A stretch of 64,000 bases of DNA from Citricoccus zhacaiensis (GTDB taxonomy: Bacteria; Actinomycetota; Actinomycetes; Actinomycetales; Micrococcaceae). Positions 1-9,039 of the stretch are shown here, one piece after another. Numbering within the stretch: the stretch's first letter is position 1; each line of letters begins with the position of its first letter. The stretch is from contig NZ_BMLQ01000001.1 in assembly GCF_014645315.1 (NCBI RefSeq), positions 119,665 through 183,664 on the forward strand, given 5' to 3'. Position numbers and translations under genes: made by a program. The notes under the pieces are model-generated. The model had not been told where the DNA came from and searched no databases. It saw only the letters and a program-made list of their open reading frames with translations.

Positions 1-58
1 ACTGGGAGCGGCGGGCACGGGTGTTGGAACGGGACATCTTCCGCTTCGGAACTGCCAC
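1..58 (-). CDS. rpmF: 50S ribosomal protein L32 (partial, N-terminus)
   Basis: The minus strand from a GTG at 58 reads (fM)AVPKRKMSRSNTRARRSQ before the window ends. This is the conserved N-terminus of ribosomal protein L32 (AVPKRKxSRSxTRxRRSQ), a zinc-ribbon protein of the large ribosomal subunit. Only about 19 codons are present, so the zinc-binding part is outside the window. It starts two bases after the stop of the DUF177 gene, and a purine-rich stretch inside that gene's end serves as ribosome binding site. The DUF177-rpmF pair is a very common bacterial operon, which supports the call despite the short length. Confidence 0.9.
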   Translation of the reverse strand, partial: MAVPKRKMSRSNTRARRSQ

Positions 59-60
59 GG

Positions 61-669
61 CTATCTCTCTTCTGTCTCGTCGGATGAGGTCTTCGTCTCC
101 GGGCCGGCGGTGCCGGACTCGGAGGTCTTCGTCAGTTCGGCCAAGGCCGCCCAGCGCGGATCCAGCTGTTCGTGGACATGGTCCTCCGGTGCGTCCTCCA
201 GTCGGATGCCGCATTCGGAGCACAGGCCCTGACATCCTGGCCGGCAGACCGGCTGGAAGGGCAAGGCCGTGACCACGGCGTCCCGGAGGACTGGCTCCAG
301 ATCCACCGCCTCGTGCACCACCAGACGCTCTTCGTCGCTCCCACCCTCCGGGGCGGACGCGAGGAACAGCTCCTGCAGGTCAACGGTGATCCCGTCCTGG
401 ATCGGGTCCAGGCAGCGACTGCACTCTCCCACGAGGTCGGCGTGAGCCTCACCGGTGACCAGGATGCCTTCGTGGACCGACTCCAGACGCAGGTCGACGT
501 CCACGGCTGAACCAGCCGGGATGCCGATGAGCGGAGTGGACAGTGCCTCGGGGGCTGGCCACTGCTCCTCCAGAGTCCTCATGGACCCCGGACTGCGCAC
601 CAGGTCCTTGACGGAGACCACCCACCTGTCAGCTGCACCGGCTACAGTCGGGGACGATGACGCGGACAT
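61..669 (-). CDS. DUF177 (YceD) family protein
   Basis: A 202-residue protein of the DUF177/YceD family, almost always encoded directly upstream of rpmF and in some bacteria linked to 23S rRNA accumulation; its exact activity here is inferred from family only. Visible are the paired cysteines CSRC (about residues 83-86) and a second cluster CRPGCQGLCSEC (142-153), the usual YceD pattern that could bind a metal. Its acidic C-terminus is typical. The ATG at 669 is preferred over the one at 675 because AAGAAGGA sits six bases before 669, while it would directly abut 675. It overlaps nothing and is followed after two bases by rpmF. Confidence 0.9.
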   Translation of the reverse strand: MSASSSPTVAGAADRWVVSVKDLVRSPGSMRTLEEQWPAPEALSTPLIGIPAGSAVDVDLRLESVHEGILVTGEAHADLVGECSRCLDPIQDGITVDLQELFLASAPEGGSDEERLVVHEAVDLEPVLRDAVVTALPFQPVCRPGCQGLCSECGIRLEDAPEDHVHEQLDPRWAALAELTKTSESGTAGPETKTSSDETEER

Positions 670-837
670 CAGCATTCCTTCTTCAGCGGGCGGTGGTGGC
701 GGTACGGATCCCTGCGCATGGCTTCCACCGTACGCTGGGATCCAGGCAGGGTAGAACCCTCAGGACCGACTCACCAGTCTAGCCGCTCCGTTCCGCCGTT
801 CCAAATGACCCGCCGGGCGGACCAGGGTCCGTGATGC

Positions 838-1749
838 TCAGAGCTCCGCGACGAACTCCTTGAGCCAGGGGCGCAGGCCCGGCCCCAGGTCATCGCGGGC
901 ACTGGCCAGTTCGATCACGGCCTTGAGGTAGCTCAGCTTGTCACCGGTGTCATAGCGCTTGCCGCTGAACACCACGGCGTGCACGCCGAAACCCTTCCCG
1001 TGCCCCTCGGCCAGGACCTGCAGGGCGTCGGTCAGCTGGATCTCATTGCCGCGGCCGGGCTGCGTGCGCTCCAGGATGTCGAAGACTGCAGGGTCCAGGA
1101 CATAGCGTCCGATCACGGCCAAATTGGAGGGCGCGTCCTCCACCGGGGGCTTCTCCACGAGCCCGGTGACACGCACCACGTCCTCTGGTCCCCCTGCCAC
1201 CGTGGAGACCTCGGCCACCCCGTAGGCGGAGATGTTCTCGCGGGGGACCTCCATGAGGGCGATGACCGAGCCGCCCTTCTCCTGCTGGACGTCGATCATC
1301 CGCTCCAGCAGGTCCTCCTTCTCGTCGATCAGGTCGTCACCGAGCAGCACGGCGAACGGCTCGCGGCCCACGTGCTGCTTGGCACACCACACCGCGTGGC
1401 CCAGGCCCTTGGCATCGTTCTGGCGCACGTAGTGGATGTTGCCGAGGTTGGTGGCCTCCTGGATCTTGTCCAGTTTGCCGAAGTCCCCCTTGAGCTCCAG
1501 GCTGCGTTCGAGGGCGGGAACCCGGTCGAAGTGGTCCTCCAGAGCACGCTTGCTGCGGCCCGTGATCATCAACAGGTCCTTCAGCCCGGCGGCCTTGGCC
1601 TCCGCCACCACGTACTGGATGGCCGGCTTGTCCACCACCGGGAGCATCTCCTTGGGCATGGCCTTGGTGGCCGGCAGGAACCGGGTCCCCAGTCCGGCGG
1701 CGGGGATGATGGCCTTCTTGGTGCGGGGATTCTGCGAGCGCTCAGTCAT
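838..1749 (-). CDS. galU: UTP-glucose-1-phosphate uridylyltransferase
   Basis: Cytoplasmic enzyme making UDP-glucose from UTP and glucose-1-phosphate, the precursor for glycan and teichuronic-type polymers. The N-terminus carries the nucleotidyltransferase signature AAGLGTRFLPATKAMPKEM (about residues 17-35), followed by VVDKPAIQYVV; the 303-residue length fits GalU. The ATG at 1749 was chosen because TATCCT lies exactly six bases upstream, the spacing of a leaderless transcript; an upstream in-frame GTG at 1776 would lie ahead of that promoter. UDP-glucose made here would feed the UDP-glucose dehydrogenase at 18.4 kb. It is monocistronic, with about 170 bases before DUF177. Confidence 0.95.
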   Translation of the reverse strand: MTERSQNPRTKKAIIPAAGLGTRFLPATKAMPKEMLPVVDKPAIQYVVAEAKAAGLKDLLMITGRSKRALEDHFDRVPALERSLELKGDFGKLDKIQEATNLGNIHYVRQNDAKGLGHAVWCAKQHVGREPFAVLLGDDLIDEKEDLLERMIDVQQEKGGSVIALMEVPRENISAYGVAEVSTVAGGPEDVVRVTGLVEKPPVEDAPSNLAVIGRYVLDPAVFDILERTQPGRGNEIQLTDALQVLAEGHGKGFGVHAVVFSGKRYDTGDKLSYLKAVIELASARDDLGPGLRPWLKEFVAEL

Positions 1750-1854
1750 GGGTGCAGGATAGCCCGTCCGGGTCACCCGGGGGCGGCGACGGGTGGTCGA
1801 CCAGTAGGCGACCGGTAGTCGACCGATCCGGCGCAGCGCCGGCTCCAGGCCGGC

Positions 1855-2325
1855 TCACGACTCGTTCAGCCGCCGTATGACGGCCCGCGGAACGAACTCC
1901 GAGACGTCCCCGCCGAGCTGGCTCACTTCCTTGATGAGGGTGGAGGACAGGTGCGCGTAGCGGCTGTCGGTGGGCAGGAACACGGTCTCCACACCGGTCA
2001 GGTGCCGGTTCATCGCCGCCATCGGCATCTCGTACTCCAGATCGGCGGTGTTGCGCAGGCCCTTGATGATGGCATTGGCACCGGCCTTGCGGCAGAACTC
2101 GGCCAGCAGTCCCTCCCCCATGGGCACCACGGAGATCCCCTGGAGCGAGGAGACGGTCTCGCGGATCATCTCGATCCTGGTGTCCACGTCGAACCGGTAC
2201 TTCTTCGCGTAGTTCGTGGAGACCGCCACGATGACGTCATCGAAGAGGTTGGTGGCCCGTGCGATCACCTCCACGTGGCCGTGGTGCAGGGGGTCAAAGG
2301 ATCCGGGGCAGACGGCTCGACGCAT
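1855..2325 (-). CDS. coaD: Pantetheine-phosphate adenylyltransferase
   Basis: Fourth step of coenzyme A synthesis: transfers AMP from ATP to 4'-phosphopantetheine. The 156-residue length is typical. The (H/T)xGH nucleotidyltransferase motif is in GSFDPLHHGH (residues 8-17), and the second signature SSTLIKE lies near residue 130. The start codon at 2325 has TATGTT six bases upstream, so the mRNA is probably leaderless. It diverges from the aminotransferase gene only 23 bases away. In many actinobacteria coaD follows rsmD; here the aminotransferase gene sits between them. Confidence 0.97.
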   Translation of the reverse strand: MRRAVCPGSFDPLHHGHVEVIARATNLFDDVIVAVSTNYAKKYRFDVDTRIEMIRETVSSLQGISVVPMGEGLLAEFCRKAGANAIIKGLRNTADLEYEMPMAAMNRHLTGVETVFLPTDSRYAHLSSTLIKEVSQLGGDVSEFVPRAVIRRLNES

Positions 2326-2348
2326 GCACCGAACATACTATGGAGCCC
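2326..2348. promoter_or_regulatory. Overlapping divergent leaderless promoters (coaD / aminotransferase)
   Basis: Only 23 bases separate the two start codons. On the minus strand TATGTT (2337-2332) lies six bases before the coaD ATG. On the plus strand TACTAT (2336-2341) lies seven bases before the aminotransferase ATG. The two -10 hexamers overlap by two bases, so RNA polymerase could probably occupy only one direction at a time. The -10 assignments are read from sequence; mutual exclusion is inference. Confidence 0.6.
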
Positions 2349-3599
2349 ATGCCCGCCGCACGACAGCCGCACCACCGAGGTGCCGTCCCCCACGTTTCCG
2401 CGCGAACCCCCGTCACACCCCGCAACCCGCCCTCGATCTTTGAGACCATGACCCGGTTGGCGCGCCGCCACGGTGCGGTCAACCTGGGGCAGGGCTTCCC
2501 GGACGCCGACGGCCCGGAGTGGGTGCGGACCCTGGCCGCCGAGGCGATCGTCATCGGCCGGGCGGACGGAGTCGAGCACGCCAACCAATACGCGCCAGGC
2601 CGGGGCGACCCCTTGCTCCGCGGGGCGGTGGCTGATCACCAACACCGCCACTATGGGCTGGAGGTGGACCCGGACCGCGAGGTCCTGGTGACCACAGGTG
2701 CCACCGAGGGCATCGCCGCGGCCCTGCTGGCCCTCGTGCAGCCCGGTGACGAGGTCCTGGCCTTCGAGCCGTACTACGACTCCTATGCGGCCGTCGCGGA
2801 CCTGGCCGGGGCCCGGTTCGTCACCGTGCCGCTCGCCGCACCGGATTTCCAACCGGATCCCGAGGCGCTCGAGTCGGCCATCACCGGGCGCACCCGGATC
2901 CTGCTGCTGAACACGCCGCACAATCCCACCGGGGCCGTGATTCCACCGGCGGGCCTCTCCCGGATCGTCGCGATCTGTGCGCGGCACGATGTCCTCATCC
3001 TCAGCGACGAGGTCTACGAGCACCTGGTCTACGAGGGCCGCCATCACCCCGTCGCCTCCGTGCCCGGAGGGTGGGAGCGCACGCTGACCGTCTCCTCCGC
3101 CGGCAAGAGCTTCTCCCTCACCGGCTGGAAGGTCGGGTGGCTCACCGGTCCCCCTGACCTCGTGGAGTCGGTGTACTCGGTCAAGCAGTTCCTCACCTAC
3201 TCCTCCGGCCCCGCCTACCAGGCGGCCATCGCCAGGGCCCTGCCGGAGGGAGACGGGTTCCTGGCCGGGCAGCGCGACCGTTACCGCTTCGCCCGTGACG
3301 TTCTGGTGGCCGGCTTGCGCTCGGCCGGGCTCGAACCCGTGGTGCCGGCTGCCGGGTACTTCACCGTGGCCGACCTGGCCGCCCTCGGAGTGGACGACGC
3401 GCAGGACACGGCCGCGGTGCTGGCCGAGCGGGCCGGCGTCGTGGGCATCCCGGTGGGAGCCCTGTGCGGGCCGCCGGCACACCCGGGTGATCCCACGCCG
3501 TACGGGTCCTGGATGCGGTGGGCCTTCTGCAAGTCGCCCGAAGTGCTGACCGAGGCGGTGGCCCGGCTACAGGGGCTGGGCCGGGCCCTCTCCGGCTGA
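2349..3599 (+). CDS. Class I/II pyridoxal-phosphate aminotransferase (DapC-like)
   Basis: A 416-residue fold-type I aminotransferase. Visible are NPTG (in NTPHNPTGAV), the YEHLVYEG region, and the PLP-binding lysine at about residue 253 in SAGKSFSLTGWKVGW. Such proteins in actinobacteria are often annotated as N-succinyldiaminopimelate, methionine or kynurenine aminotransferases; the sequence does not decide the substrate. The ATG at 2349 is chosen because TACTAT is seven bases upstream; another ATG at 2340 lies inside that hexamer. The 3' end overlaps the convergent rsmD by 33 bases. Confidence 0.88.
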   Translation: MPAARQPHHRGAVPHVSARTPVTPRNPPSIFETMTRLARRHGAVNLGQGFPDADGPEWVRTLAAEAIVIGRADGVEHANQYAPGRGDPLLRGAVADHQHRHYGLEVDPDREVLVTTGATEGIAAALLALVQPGDEVLAFEPYYDSYAAVADLAGARFVTVPLAAPDFQPDPEALESAITGRTRILLLNTPHNPTGAVIPPAGLSRIVAICARHDVLILSDEVYEHLVYEGRHHPVASVPGGWERTLTVSSAGKSFSLTGWKVGWLTGPPDLVESVYSVKQFLTYSSGPAYQAAIARALPEGDGFLAGQRDRYRFARDVLVAGLRSAGLEPVVPAAGYFTVADLAALGVDDAQDTAAVLAERAGVVGIPVGALCGPPAHPGDPTPYGSWMRWAFCKSPEVLTEAVARLQGLGRALSG

Positions 3600-4253
3600 C
3601 GTCCCGGCCCCCGCCGCCCTTTCCCCCGGGGCATCCCGCGAGGCCTGATCGCCCTCATCCTCCGCCTCGTCCTTCGCCTCGTCCGGACCGGATCGCAGGC
3701 AGAAGTACAGGATGGTCTCGCCGTAGGTCCGGGATTCCAGCAATTCGAAGGCCTCCGGCCAGTCCGGTGCGGCCGACCGGGCCGAGCGTTCCAGCACCAG
3801 CAGGCCGTCCGGCACCAGGACGGTGGAGATCCGCTGGAGCGTCTCCGCCAGGCCCGACCCGCCCAGTGGATACGGCGGATCGGCCAGAACCAGGTCCCAG
3901 GGGCCGGCGCCGGTGGGTTCGGAGAGCACCCGGTCCACGTCCCCGGCGGCCACCTGGACCACGTTCCGGCCCACCCTCTGGTTGATGGCGGCCGCATTCC
4001 GCCGGCACACGGCGGCGGCCCGCCGATCCCGCTCCACCAGCAGCACCCTCTCGGCGCCCCTGCTCGCCGCCTCGCCACCCAGGGCACCGGACCCGGCGAA
4101 CAGGTCCACGACGGCGGCGCCTTCCAACCAGCCCCGGCTCGCCAGCCAGGAGAAGAGGGCCTCCCGGGTGCGGTCAGTGGTGGGCCGGGTGGCCTGTCCC
4201 GGGACGGACTCGAGCTGCAGTGATCCGGCCTGGCCGGCAATGATCCGTGGCAT
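3567..4253 (-). CDS. rsmD: 16S rRNA (guanine(966)-N2)-methyltransferase
   Basis: Methylates G966 of 16S rRNA using S-adenosylmethionine. The 228-residue protein has the SAM-binding loop DLFAGSGALG (about 50-59) and the N2-guanine methyltransferase motif DPPY (125-128). A low-complexity, charged tail of about 30 residues after the core is longer than usual and overlaps the aminotransferase gene end by 33 bases on the opposite strand. AAGGAG is placed four bases before the ATG. It follows recG by 23 bases, the usual actinobacterial order. Confidence 0.93.
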   Translation of the reverse strand: MPRIIAGQAGSLQLESVPGQATRPTTDRTREALFSWLASRGWLEGAAVVDLFAGSGALGGEAASRGAERVLLVERDRRAAAVCRRNAAAINQRVGRNVVQVAAGDVDRVLSEPTGAGPWDLVLADPPYPLGGSGLAETLQRISTVLVPDGLLVLERSARSAAPDWPEAFELLESRTYGETILYFCLRSGPDEAKDEAEDEGDQASRDAPGERAAGAGTSAGEGPAQPL

Positions 4254-4276
4254 CTATCTCCTTCGGGCGGGCCCGG

Positions 4277-6517
4277 TCAACCCTTCTCGATGTAGTCGCC
4301 GGTGTCCTCATGGCCTGCCTCCCAGGCCTGCACGGCCGCCGCCAGCTCCGGGTGGTCCAGGGTGCCTGTTGCGGACTGGTGCAGCGCAACCCATCCGGCG
4401 GCCAGCTCGATGAGGTCCGCATGCTGGAGCACCCGCAGGACCTTCAGCCGGCTCCCGCCGTGCTGGGCGGCCCCGAGCACGTCCCCCTCGCCACGCTGCT
4501 GGACGTCGGCGCGCGCGATCTTCAGCCCCTCCTGGGTGCCGGCCACCACCTCGAGCCGGTCGATCGCCGGATGCCCGTCCGGCAGCCGCGTGGTGAGCAG
4601 GCAGGTGGCCGGCGCCGTGCCACGGCCCACCCGCCCGCGCAGCTGGTGGAGGGTGGACAGGCCGAAGGCGTCCGCATCGAGGATGGCCATGACGGTGGCG
4701 TTGGGCACGTCCACGCCGACCTCGACCACGGTGGTGGCCACCACGATGTCGAGGTCCCCGGCCACGAAGCGGCTCATGGTCTCGGCCTGGGTCTGCTGGT
4801 CCTGCCGACCGTGCAGTCCGGCGATGCGCACGCCCTGCAGCACGGGCAGGGAAGCGAGCCGGGGCACCATGTCCTCGACCGCAGCGTCGTGGCGGTGGTC
4901 CCGGGCCGTGCCGTCGGGGCTGTCAGGGCCGCCTGGATTGCCGAGGCCGTCAGGATCGTCGGGGTTGTCCCGGCGGTCGGTCGGGTCGATCTTGGGGCAC
5001 ACCACGAAGGCCTGGTGTCCCGCGGCCACCTGTTCGGCGATCACCTCCCAGACGCGCCCGATGATCCGGGGGCCGTGAGCCATCCGGGCGAGGTGGGTGA
5101 CCACCGGCTGCCGGCCGGACGGCAACCCCGGCAGGAGGGTCAGGTCCAGGTCACCGAACACGGTCATCGCCACGGAGCGCGGGATCGGGGTAGCGCTCAT
5201 GACCAGCAAGTGGGTACCCGGGTTTTCCCGGCGCAGCGCCTCGCGCTGGTCCACGCCGAAACGGTGCTGCTCGTCCACGACCGCCAGCCCCAGGTCAGCG
5301 AATTGCACGGTTCCGGAGAACAGAGCATGGGTACCGACCACCAGACCGGCCTGACCGGAGGCGATCTTCAACAACGCCTCACGCCGCTGGGCGGTCGTCA
5401 GCGAACCGGTCAACAGGACGACCTCGGTGGCGGGTCCGTCCGGGGCGTCCAGCCGGCCGGCGTGCGCCAGAGGTCCGAGCGTGGCCGTCAGTGAGCGGTA
5501 GTGCTGCGCGGCCAGCACCTCCGTGGGGGCCACCAGGGCGGCTTGCCCGCCGGCATCCACGACCTGCGCCATGGCGCGCAGGGCCACGAGCGTCTTACCG
5601 GAGCCCACCTCGCCCTGCAGCAGCCGGCTCATGGGCCGGTCACGGGCCAGGTCGGCGGAGATCGTCTCCCCGGCGGAGACCTGCCCGTCGGTCAGCGTGA
5701 AGGGCAGCCGTGCGTCCAGCGCGGCCAGCAGCCCGTTCACGACGGCAGGGCGAGACACCGCGTCCGGCATCGCCGCCACGTGGCGCCGCACGGCCAGCGC
5801 CCCCTGGAGCACCAGGGCCTCCTGCAGGGCGAACCGGCGCTGGGCCCTGAGCGCGTCCGCCACCACGGCCGGGCGGTGGATGTCCCGGTAGGCGGCGGCG
5901 AGTCCAGGCAGGGGGACGCCGTCCGTAGACGCCTCTTCGAGCAGGTCGGCCGGGACCGGATCCCGGAGTGCATCCACGTCCAGGGCGTCCAGAACGGTGC
6001 TGATGCTGGCCCGCAGGACCCAGCTGGGGACCTTGGCCGTGGCCGGGTAGAGCGGCACCGGGGTCAGGTCCTCCGCGTCCGGCTCCTCGGCCTCGTCCAG
6101 CACGGAGAAGTCAGGGTTGTTGAGCGTCTTCTCGCCCCGGTAGAGGGCGGTCTTCCCGTGGAACATGGCCCGGTGGCCGGGCTGCAGCCGACGCAGTGCC
6201 TCGTAGCTGTTGAAGAAGGCCAAGTCGAGGGAGGCCGGACGCAGCGGATCGTCGTCCGTCACCGTGACGTCCACGATGAACCCGCGCCGGGAGTGCATGT
6301 TCCGGCGGTCCACGGACACCACCCGGGCGACCACGGTGACCTGGTCGCCGACGGGCAGGGAGGCGATCGGTGTCAGCTCCCCGCGTTCGATCCAGCGCCG
6401 GGGGAAGTGCTCCACGAGGTCCCGGACGGTGCCGAGGCCCATCTCCCGGTCCAGGCGCTGGCCGGTGCGGCCGCCCAGGAGCCGGTCGAGCGGCTGGTCG
6501 AGCGGATCGGATCTCAC
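4277..6517 (-). CDS. recG: ATP-dependent DNA helicase RecG
   Basis: Superfamily 2 helicase that remodels stalled forks and Holliday junctions. From N to C: an OB-fold wedge region (VGDQVTVVARVVSVDRR), Walker A (GEVGSGKT), the DEQHRFG box, the RecG signature SATPIPRS, then the helicase C domain ending in QLRGRVGRG. The reading frame is open for 38 more codons upstream, but the GTG at 6517 forms a GTGA overlap with the stop of the DAK2 gene, giving 746 residues. A variable proline/aspartate-rich insert (PTDRRDNPDDPDG and beyond) sits in the C-terminal helicase half. Confidence 0.96.
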   Translation of the reverse strand: MRSDPLDQPLDRLLGGRTGQRLDREMGLGTVRDLVEHFPRRWIERGELTPIASLPVGDQVTVVARVVSVDRRNMHSRRGFIVDVTVTDDDPLRPASLDLAFFNSYEALRRLQPGHRAMFHGKTALYRGEKTLNNPDFSVLDEAEEPDAEDLTPVPLYPATAKVPSWVLRASISTVLDALDVDALRDPVPADLLEEASTDGVPLPGLAAAYRDIHRPAVVADALRAQRRFALQEALVLQGALAVRRHVAAMPDAVSRPAVVNGLLAALDARLPFTLTDGQVSAGETISADLARDRPMSRLLQGEVGSGKTLVALRAMAQVVDAGGQAALVAPTEVLAAQHYRSLTATLGPLAHAGRLDAPDGPATEVVLLTGSLTTAQRREALLKIASGQAGLVVGTHALFSGTVQFADLGLAVVDEQHRFGVDQREALRRENPGTHLLVMSATPIPRSVAMTVFGDLDLTLLPGLPSGRQPVVTHLARMAHGPRIIGRVWEVIAEQVAAGHQAFVVCPKIDPTDRRDNPDDPDGLGNPGGPDSPDGTARDHRHDAAVEDMVPRLASLPVLQGVRIAGLHGRQDQQTQAETMSRFVAGDLDIVVATTVVEVGVDVPNATVMAILDADAFGLSTLHQLRGRVGRGTAPATCLLTTRLPDGHPAIDRLEVVAGTQEGLKIARADVQQRGEGDVLGAAQHGGSRLKVLRVLQHADLIELAAGWVALHQSATGTLDHPELAAAVQAWEAGHEDTGDYIEKG

Positions 6518-7521
6518 CCGGCGGTCTCCGGGTCCTGGAGAGAAGTGATCACCAGGTTCTCCGGTTCGCCGGCCTTGCGGACCAGGGCCTCTGCGGCCGC
6601 GTGGTCGTCCACGTGGACGTGTAGTCTCCACCGCACGGGGGCGTTGGCCTCACCGCTCTCCTCACCGGAGGTGCCGACGGGGCTCATGATCACGGAGTCC
6701 CCCATGTCATTGAGCTCGAACCGGAGGGTGGCGGCGGTGAGGGGATCCAGCGAGATGCTGCACATCAGCTCATAGCCCACCGGTGAGTCCAGGCCCTCGT
6801 GGATGTGCGGGTCCGAGGCGGAGAACCCGTGCAGTCCGTCCAGCAGACTCGGATCGATGCTGGTGCCCATGACCGTGGCCCGCAGGGAGTCGAGCACCAG
6901 CAGCAGTCCCATGCCACCCGCATCGACCACGTGTGCTGCCGTCAGGGCCGGCAGCTGGCCCTCCGTCTGGACGACGGCCTGCCAGGCGGCGCCCACGATC
7001 GCATCCAGTGCGGCACCGAGTTCCCGGCGGCTCATGACCTGGTCGTCCGGTTGCCCCCGCAGCCCGGCGGCATGCGCGGACGCCGCGCGGGCGGCCGCCG
7101 CGAGCACCGTCAGCATGGTGCCCTCCTGCGGATCGGACAGGGCGGCCCAGCAGCTGGTCTGGGCGCGTTCGAGAGCCGCGGCCAGGGTCGGGGCCGCGAG
7201 CCGCTCGTGGCCGGTCAGCGGTTCGGACATGCCGATCAGCATCACGGCCAGCAGCGTCCCGGAATTGCCGCGTGCCTGGTCCAGCGCGGCGCGGCCGGCC
7301 ACGGACATCAGGGCACCGACGTCCTCCGTGGTCTCCTCGGCCACCGCGGCACGGGCAGCGCGGACGGTTCCGTACAGGTTGCTGCCGGTGTCACCGTCCG
7401 GGACCGGGAAGATGTTGATGGCATCCATCCGGTCGGAGGCATTGCCCAGGACGGTCTCCGCCAGCTCCAGCCACTGGTGCACCCGCGAGGGACTCCGGCG
7501 TGGAGCGTCCTCCATGGTCAT
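6514..7521 (-). CDS. DAK2 (DhaL) domain-containing protein
   Basis: A 335-residue protein with a DhaL/DAK2 kinase-type domain. The Asp motif PVPDGDTGSN (about 39-48) and the RGNSGTLLAVML helix are visible; these residues bind ADP-Mg in dihydroxyacetone kinase and FakA proteins. FakA-type fatty-acid kinases are usually longer, with a C-terminal region beyond DAK2. This protein keeps only about 130 residues after the domain, so calling it a fatty-acid kinase would be a guess. Position upstream of recG with a GTGA overlap is conserved in actinobacteria. It starts ten bases after the tyrosine kinase stop, so it may be read through from there. Confidence 0.85.
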   Translation of the reverse strand: MTMEDAPRRSPSRVHQWLELAETVLGNASDRMDAINIFPVPDGDTGSNLYGTVRAARAAVAEETTEDVGALMSVAGRAALDQARGNSGTLLAVMLIGMSEPLTGHERLAAPTLAAALERAQTSCWAALSDPQEGTMLTVLAAAARAASAHAAGLRGQPDDQVMSRRELGAALDAIVGAAWQAVVQTEGQLPALTAAHVVDAGGMGLLLVLDSLRATVMGTSIDPSLLDGLHGFSASDPHIHEGLDSPVGYELMCSISLDPLTAATLRFELNDMGDSVIMSPVGTSGEESGEANAPVRWRLHVHVDDHAAAEALVRKAGEPENLVITSLQDPETAG

Positions 7522-7531
7522 GCCCGGTGCC

Positions 7532-9010
7532 TCACCGGAATCGCATACCCGTCAGGGCCTTCTGGTTGGACTGTCCCCTGCCCCGGGTGGAGGCACCACC
7601 GGCGCCGGAGGCACGGCCGCCCTGGGAACGGCGGGCCGACGTGGGTTCCACGACGTCCGACTCATAGGCGTACTGGTACGCGTAGTACGTGCCACGCTTC
7701 TGCGGCACGCGGGTCAGCACCAGGCCCAGTACGCGGGCGTCCACGGAGGCCAGGCTGTCCAAGCCGCCCTGGAGCTGCTCACGGTGGACGTAACCGTCCA
7801 CGCGGGTGACGAGCATGACACCGGAGGCCATGGAGGCCAGGACCGTCGGGTCGGTCACCGGCTGCAGCGGCGGCGCGTCGAGGAGCACCACGTCGTACCG
7901 TCCCTCGAGCTGGCGCAGCAGGCGGCGCATGGCCTCGGATCCGAGCAGCTCGGAGGGGTTCGGCGGGATCTCGCCGGAGGTGATGATGTCCAGTTCGCCG
8001 TCCGGGCCCCAGGACTGGATGGCGTCCTCGAGGTCGATCTGGCCGGACAGGATCGTGGACAGGCCCACGGCTCCTTCCAGGCCGAGTGTCTTCGCGACGC
8101 GCGGACGGCGGAGGTCGGCGTCGATGATGACGACCCGGCTGCCCGACTCGGCCATCATGACGCCGAGGTTGCACGAGGTGGTGGTCTTGCCCTCGCCCGG
8201 GATGGAGGAGGTCACGACGACGGACTGCGTGCCGCCGTCCACGTTGGTGAACTTCAGGTGGGTGCGCAGCTGACGGTAGTTCTCGGCCCGCGGATCGAAC
8301 TGGTCGTCCAGCGAGATGATCGGATCCTCCTCGGCCGACTTGTGGTCGGCGAAGGCACCCAGGATCGGGGCGTCGGTGATGCGCTCGACATCCTCGCGGT
8401 TGCGGACCCGGGAGTCCAGGAGAGTCCGGAGCAGGGCGAAGGCCACGCCGAGTGCGGCGCCCACCACCAGGCCCAGGACGAGGTTCAGGGCCACTCGGGG
8501 GCTCGATGGGGTCAACGGCACGGAGGCCTGCTCCACCACGGACAGGTCCACCAGCGGATCGTTGGAGCCCTCCGGGTCCTCGACCTCATACACGGTCGAG
8601 ATCAGCGATTCCGCCACGGCGTTGGCGATCTCCGCCGACTGGGCGGGGTCCTCGTGACTGGCCGAGAGGTTGATCAGCACGGTCTGCGGCGGGGCCGTGG
8701 CCTCGATCGTGGCGGCCAGGCCCTGCACGGTCAGGTCCAGATCGAGGTCTTCGATGACAGGCGACAGGACTCGCGGACTGGTGGCGAGGGTGACATAGGA
8801 CGTGACCCGCTTCTCGGAGAAGCTGGAGCCCTGCAGGATGTCGCTCGCGGTGTCACCGGAGTTCACGGCCACGAAGATCTGTGTCCGGGCGGTGTAGGTC
8901 GGCTTCGTCAGCGCCGTGGCACCGGCTGCGACGGCCACCCCCAAGAGGGTCACCAGCAGGATTGACAGCCAGTTGTTCCGCAGGATCCGGATGTAGTCGC
9001 GAAGGTCCAA
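7532..9010 (-). CDS. Polysaccharide-biosynthesis tyrosine autokinase (Wzz/BY-kinase fusion)
   Basis: A 492-residue fusion of a chain-length determinant (Wzz) half and a bacterial tyrosine kinase half that steers export or length of capsular or secondary wall polysaccharide. Membrane segments lie at about 13-35 and near residues 170-190. The kinase half shows Walker A (SSIPGEGKTTT), Walker A' (VVIIDADLRRP) and Walker B (VVLLDAPP). A tyrosine-rich stretch, YYAYQYAYESD, near the C-terminus is the likely autophosphorylation cluster. The TTG at 9010 is chosen because AAAGGA lies seven to eight bases upstream and the protein then starts MDLRDYIRILRNNW; a GTG at 9043 lacks such a site. The LCP gene directly upstream fits a surface-polymer role. 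Confidence 0.88.
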   Translation of the reverse strand: MDLRDYIRILRNNWLSILLVTLLGVAVAAGATALTKPTYTARTQIFVAVNSGDTASDILQGSSFSEKRVTSYVTLATSPRVLSPVIEDLDLDLTVQGLAATIEATAPPQTVLINLSASHEDPAQSAEIANAVAESLISTVYEVEDPEGSNDPLVDLSVVEQASVPLTPSSPRVALNLVLGLVVGAALGVAFALLRTLLDSRVRNREDVERITDAPILGAFADHKSAEEDPIISLDDQFDPRAENYRQLRTHLKFTNVDGGTQSVVVTSSIPGEGKTTTSCNLGVMMAESGSRVVIIDADLRRPRVAKTLGLEGAVGLSTILSGQIDLEDAIQSWGPDGELDIITSGEIPPNPSELLGSEAMRRLLRQLEGRYDVVLLDAPPLQPVTDPTVLASMASGVMLVTRVDGYVHREQLQGGLDSLASVDARVLGLVLTRVPQKRGTYYAYQYAYESDVVEPTSARRSQGGRASGAGGASTRGRGQSNQKALTGMRFR

Positions 9011-9039
9011 GTCGCGGTCCTTTCGTAAGTGTGTGCCGG

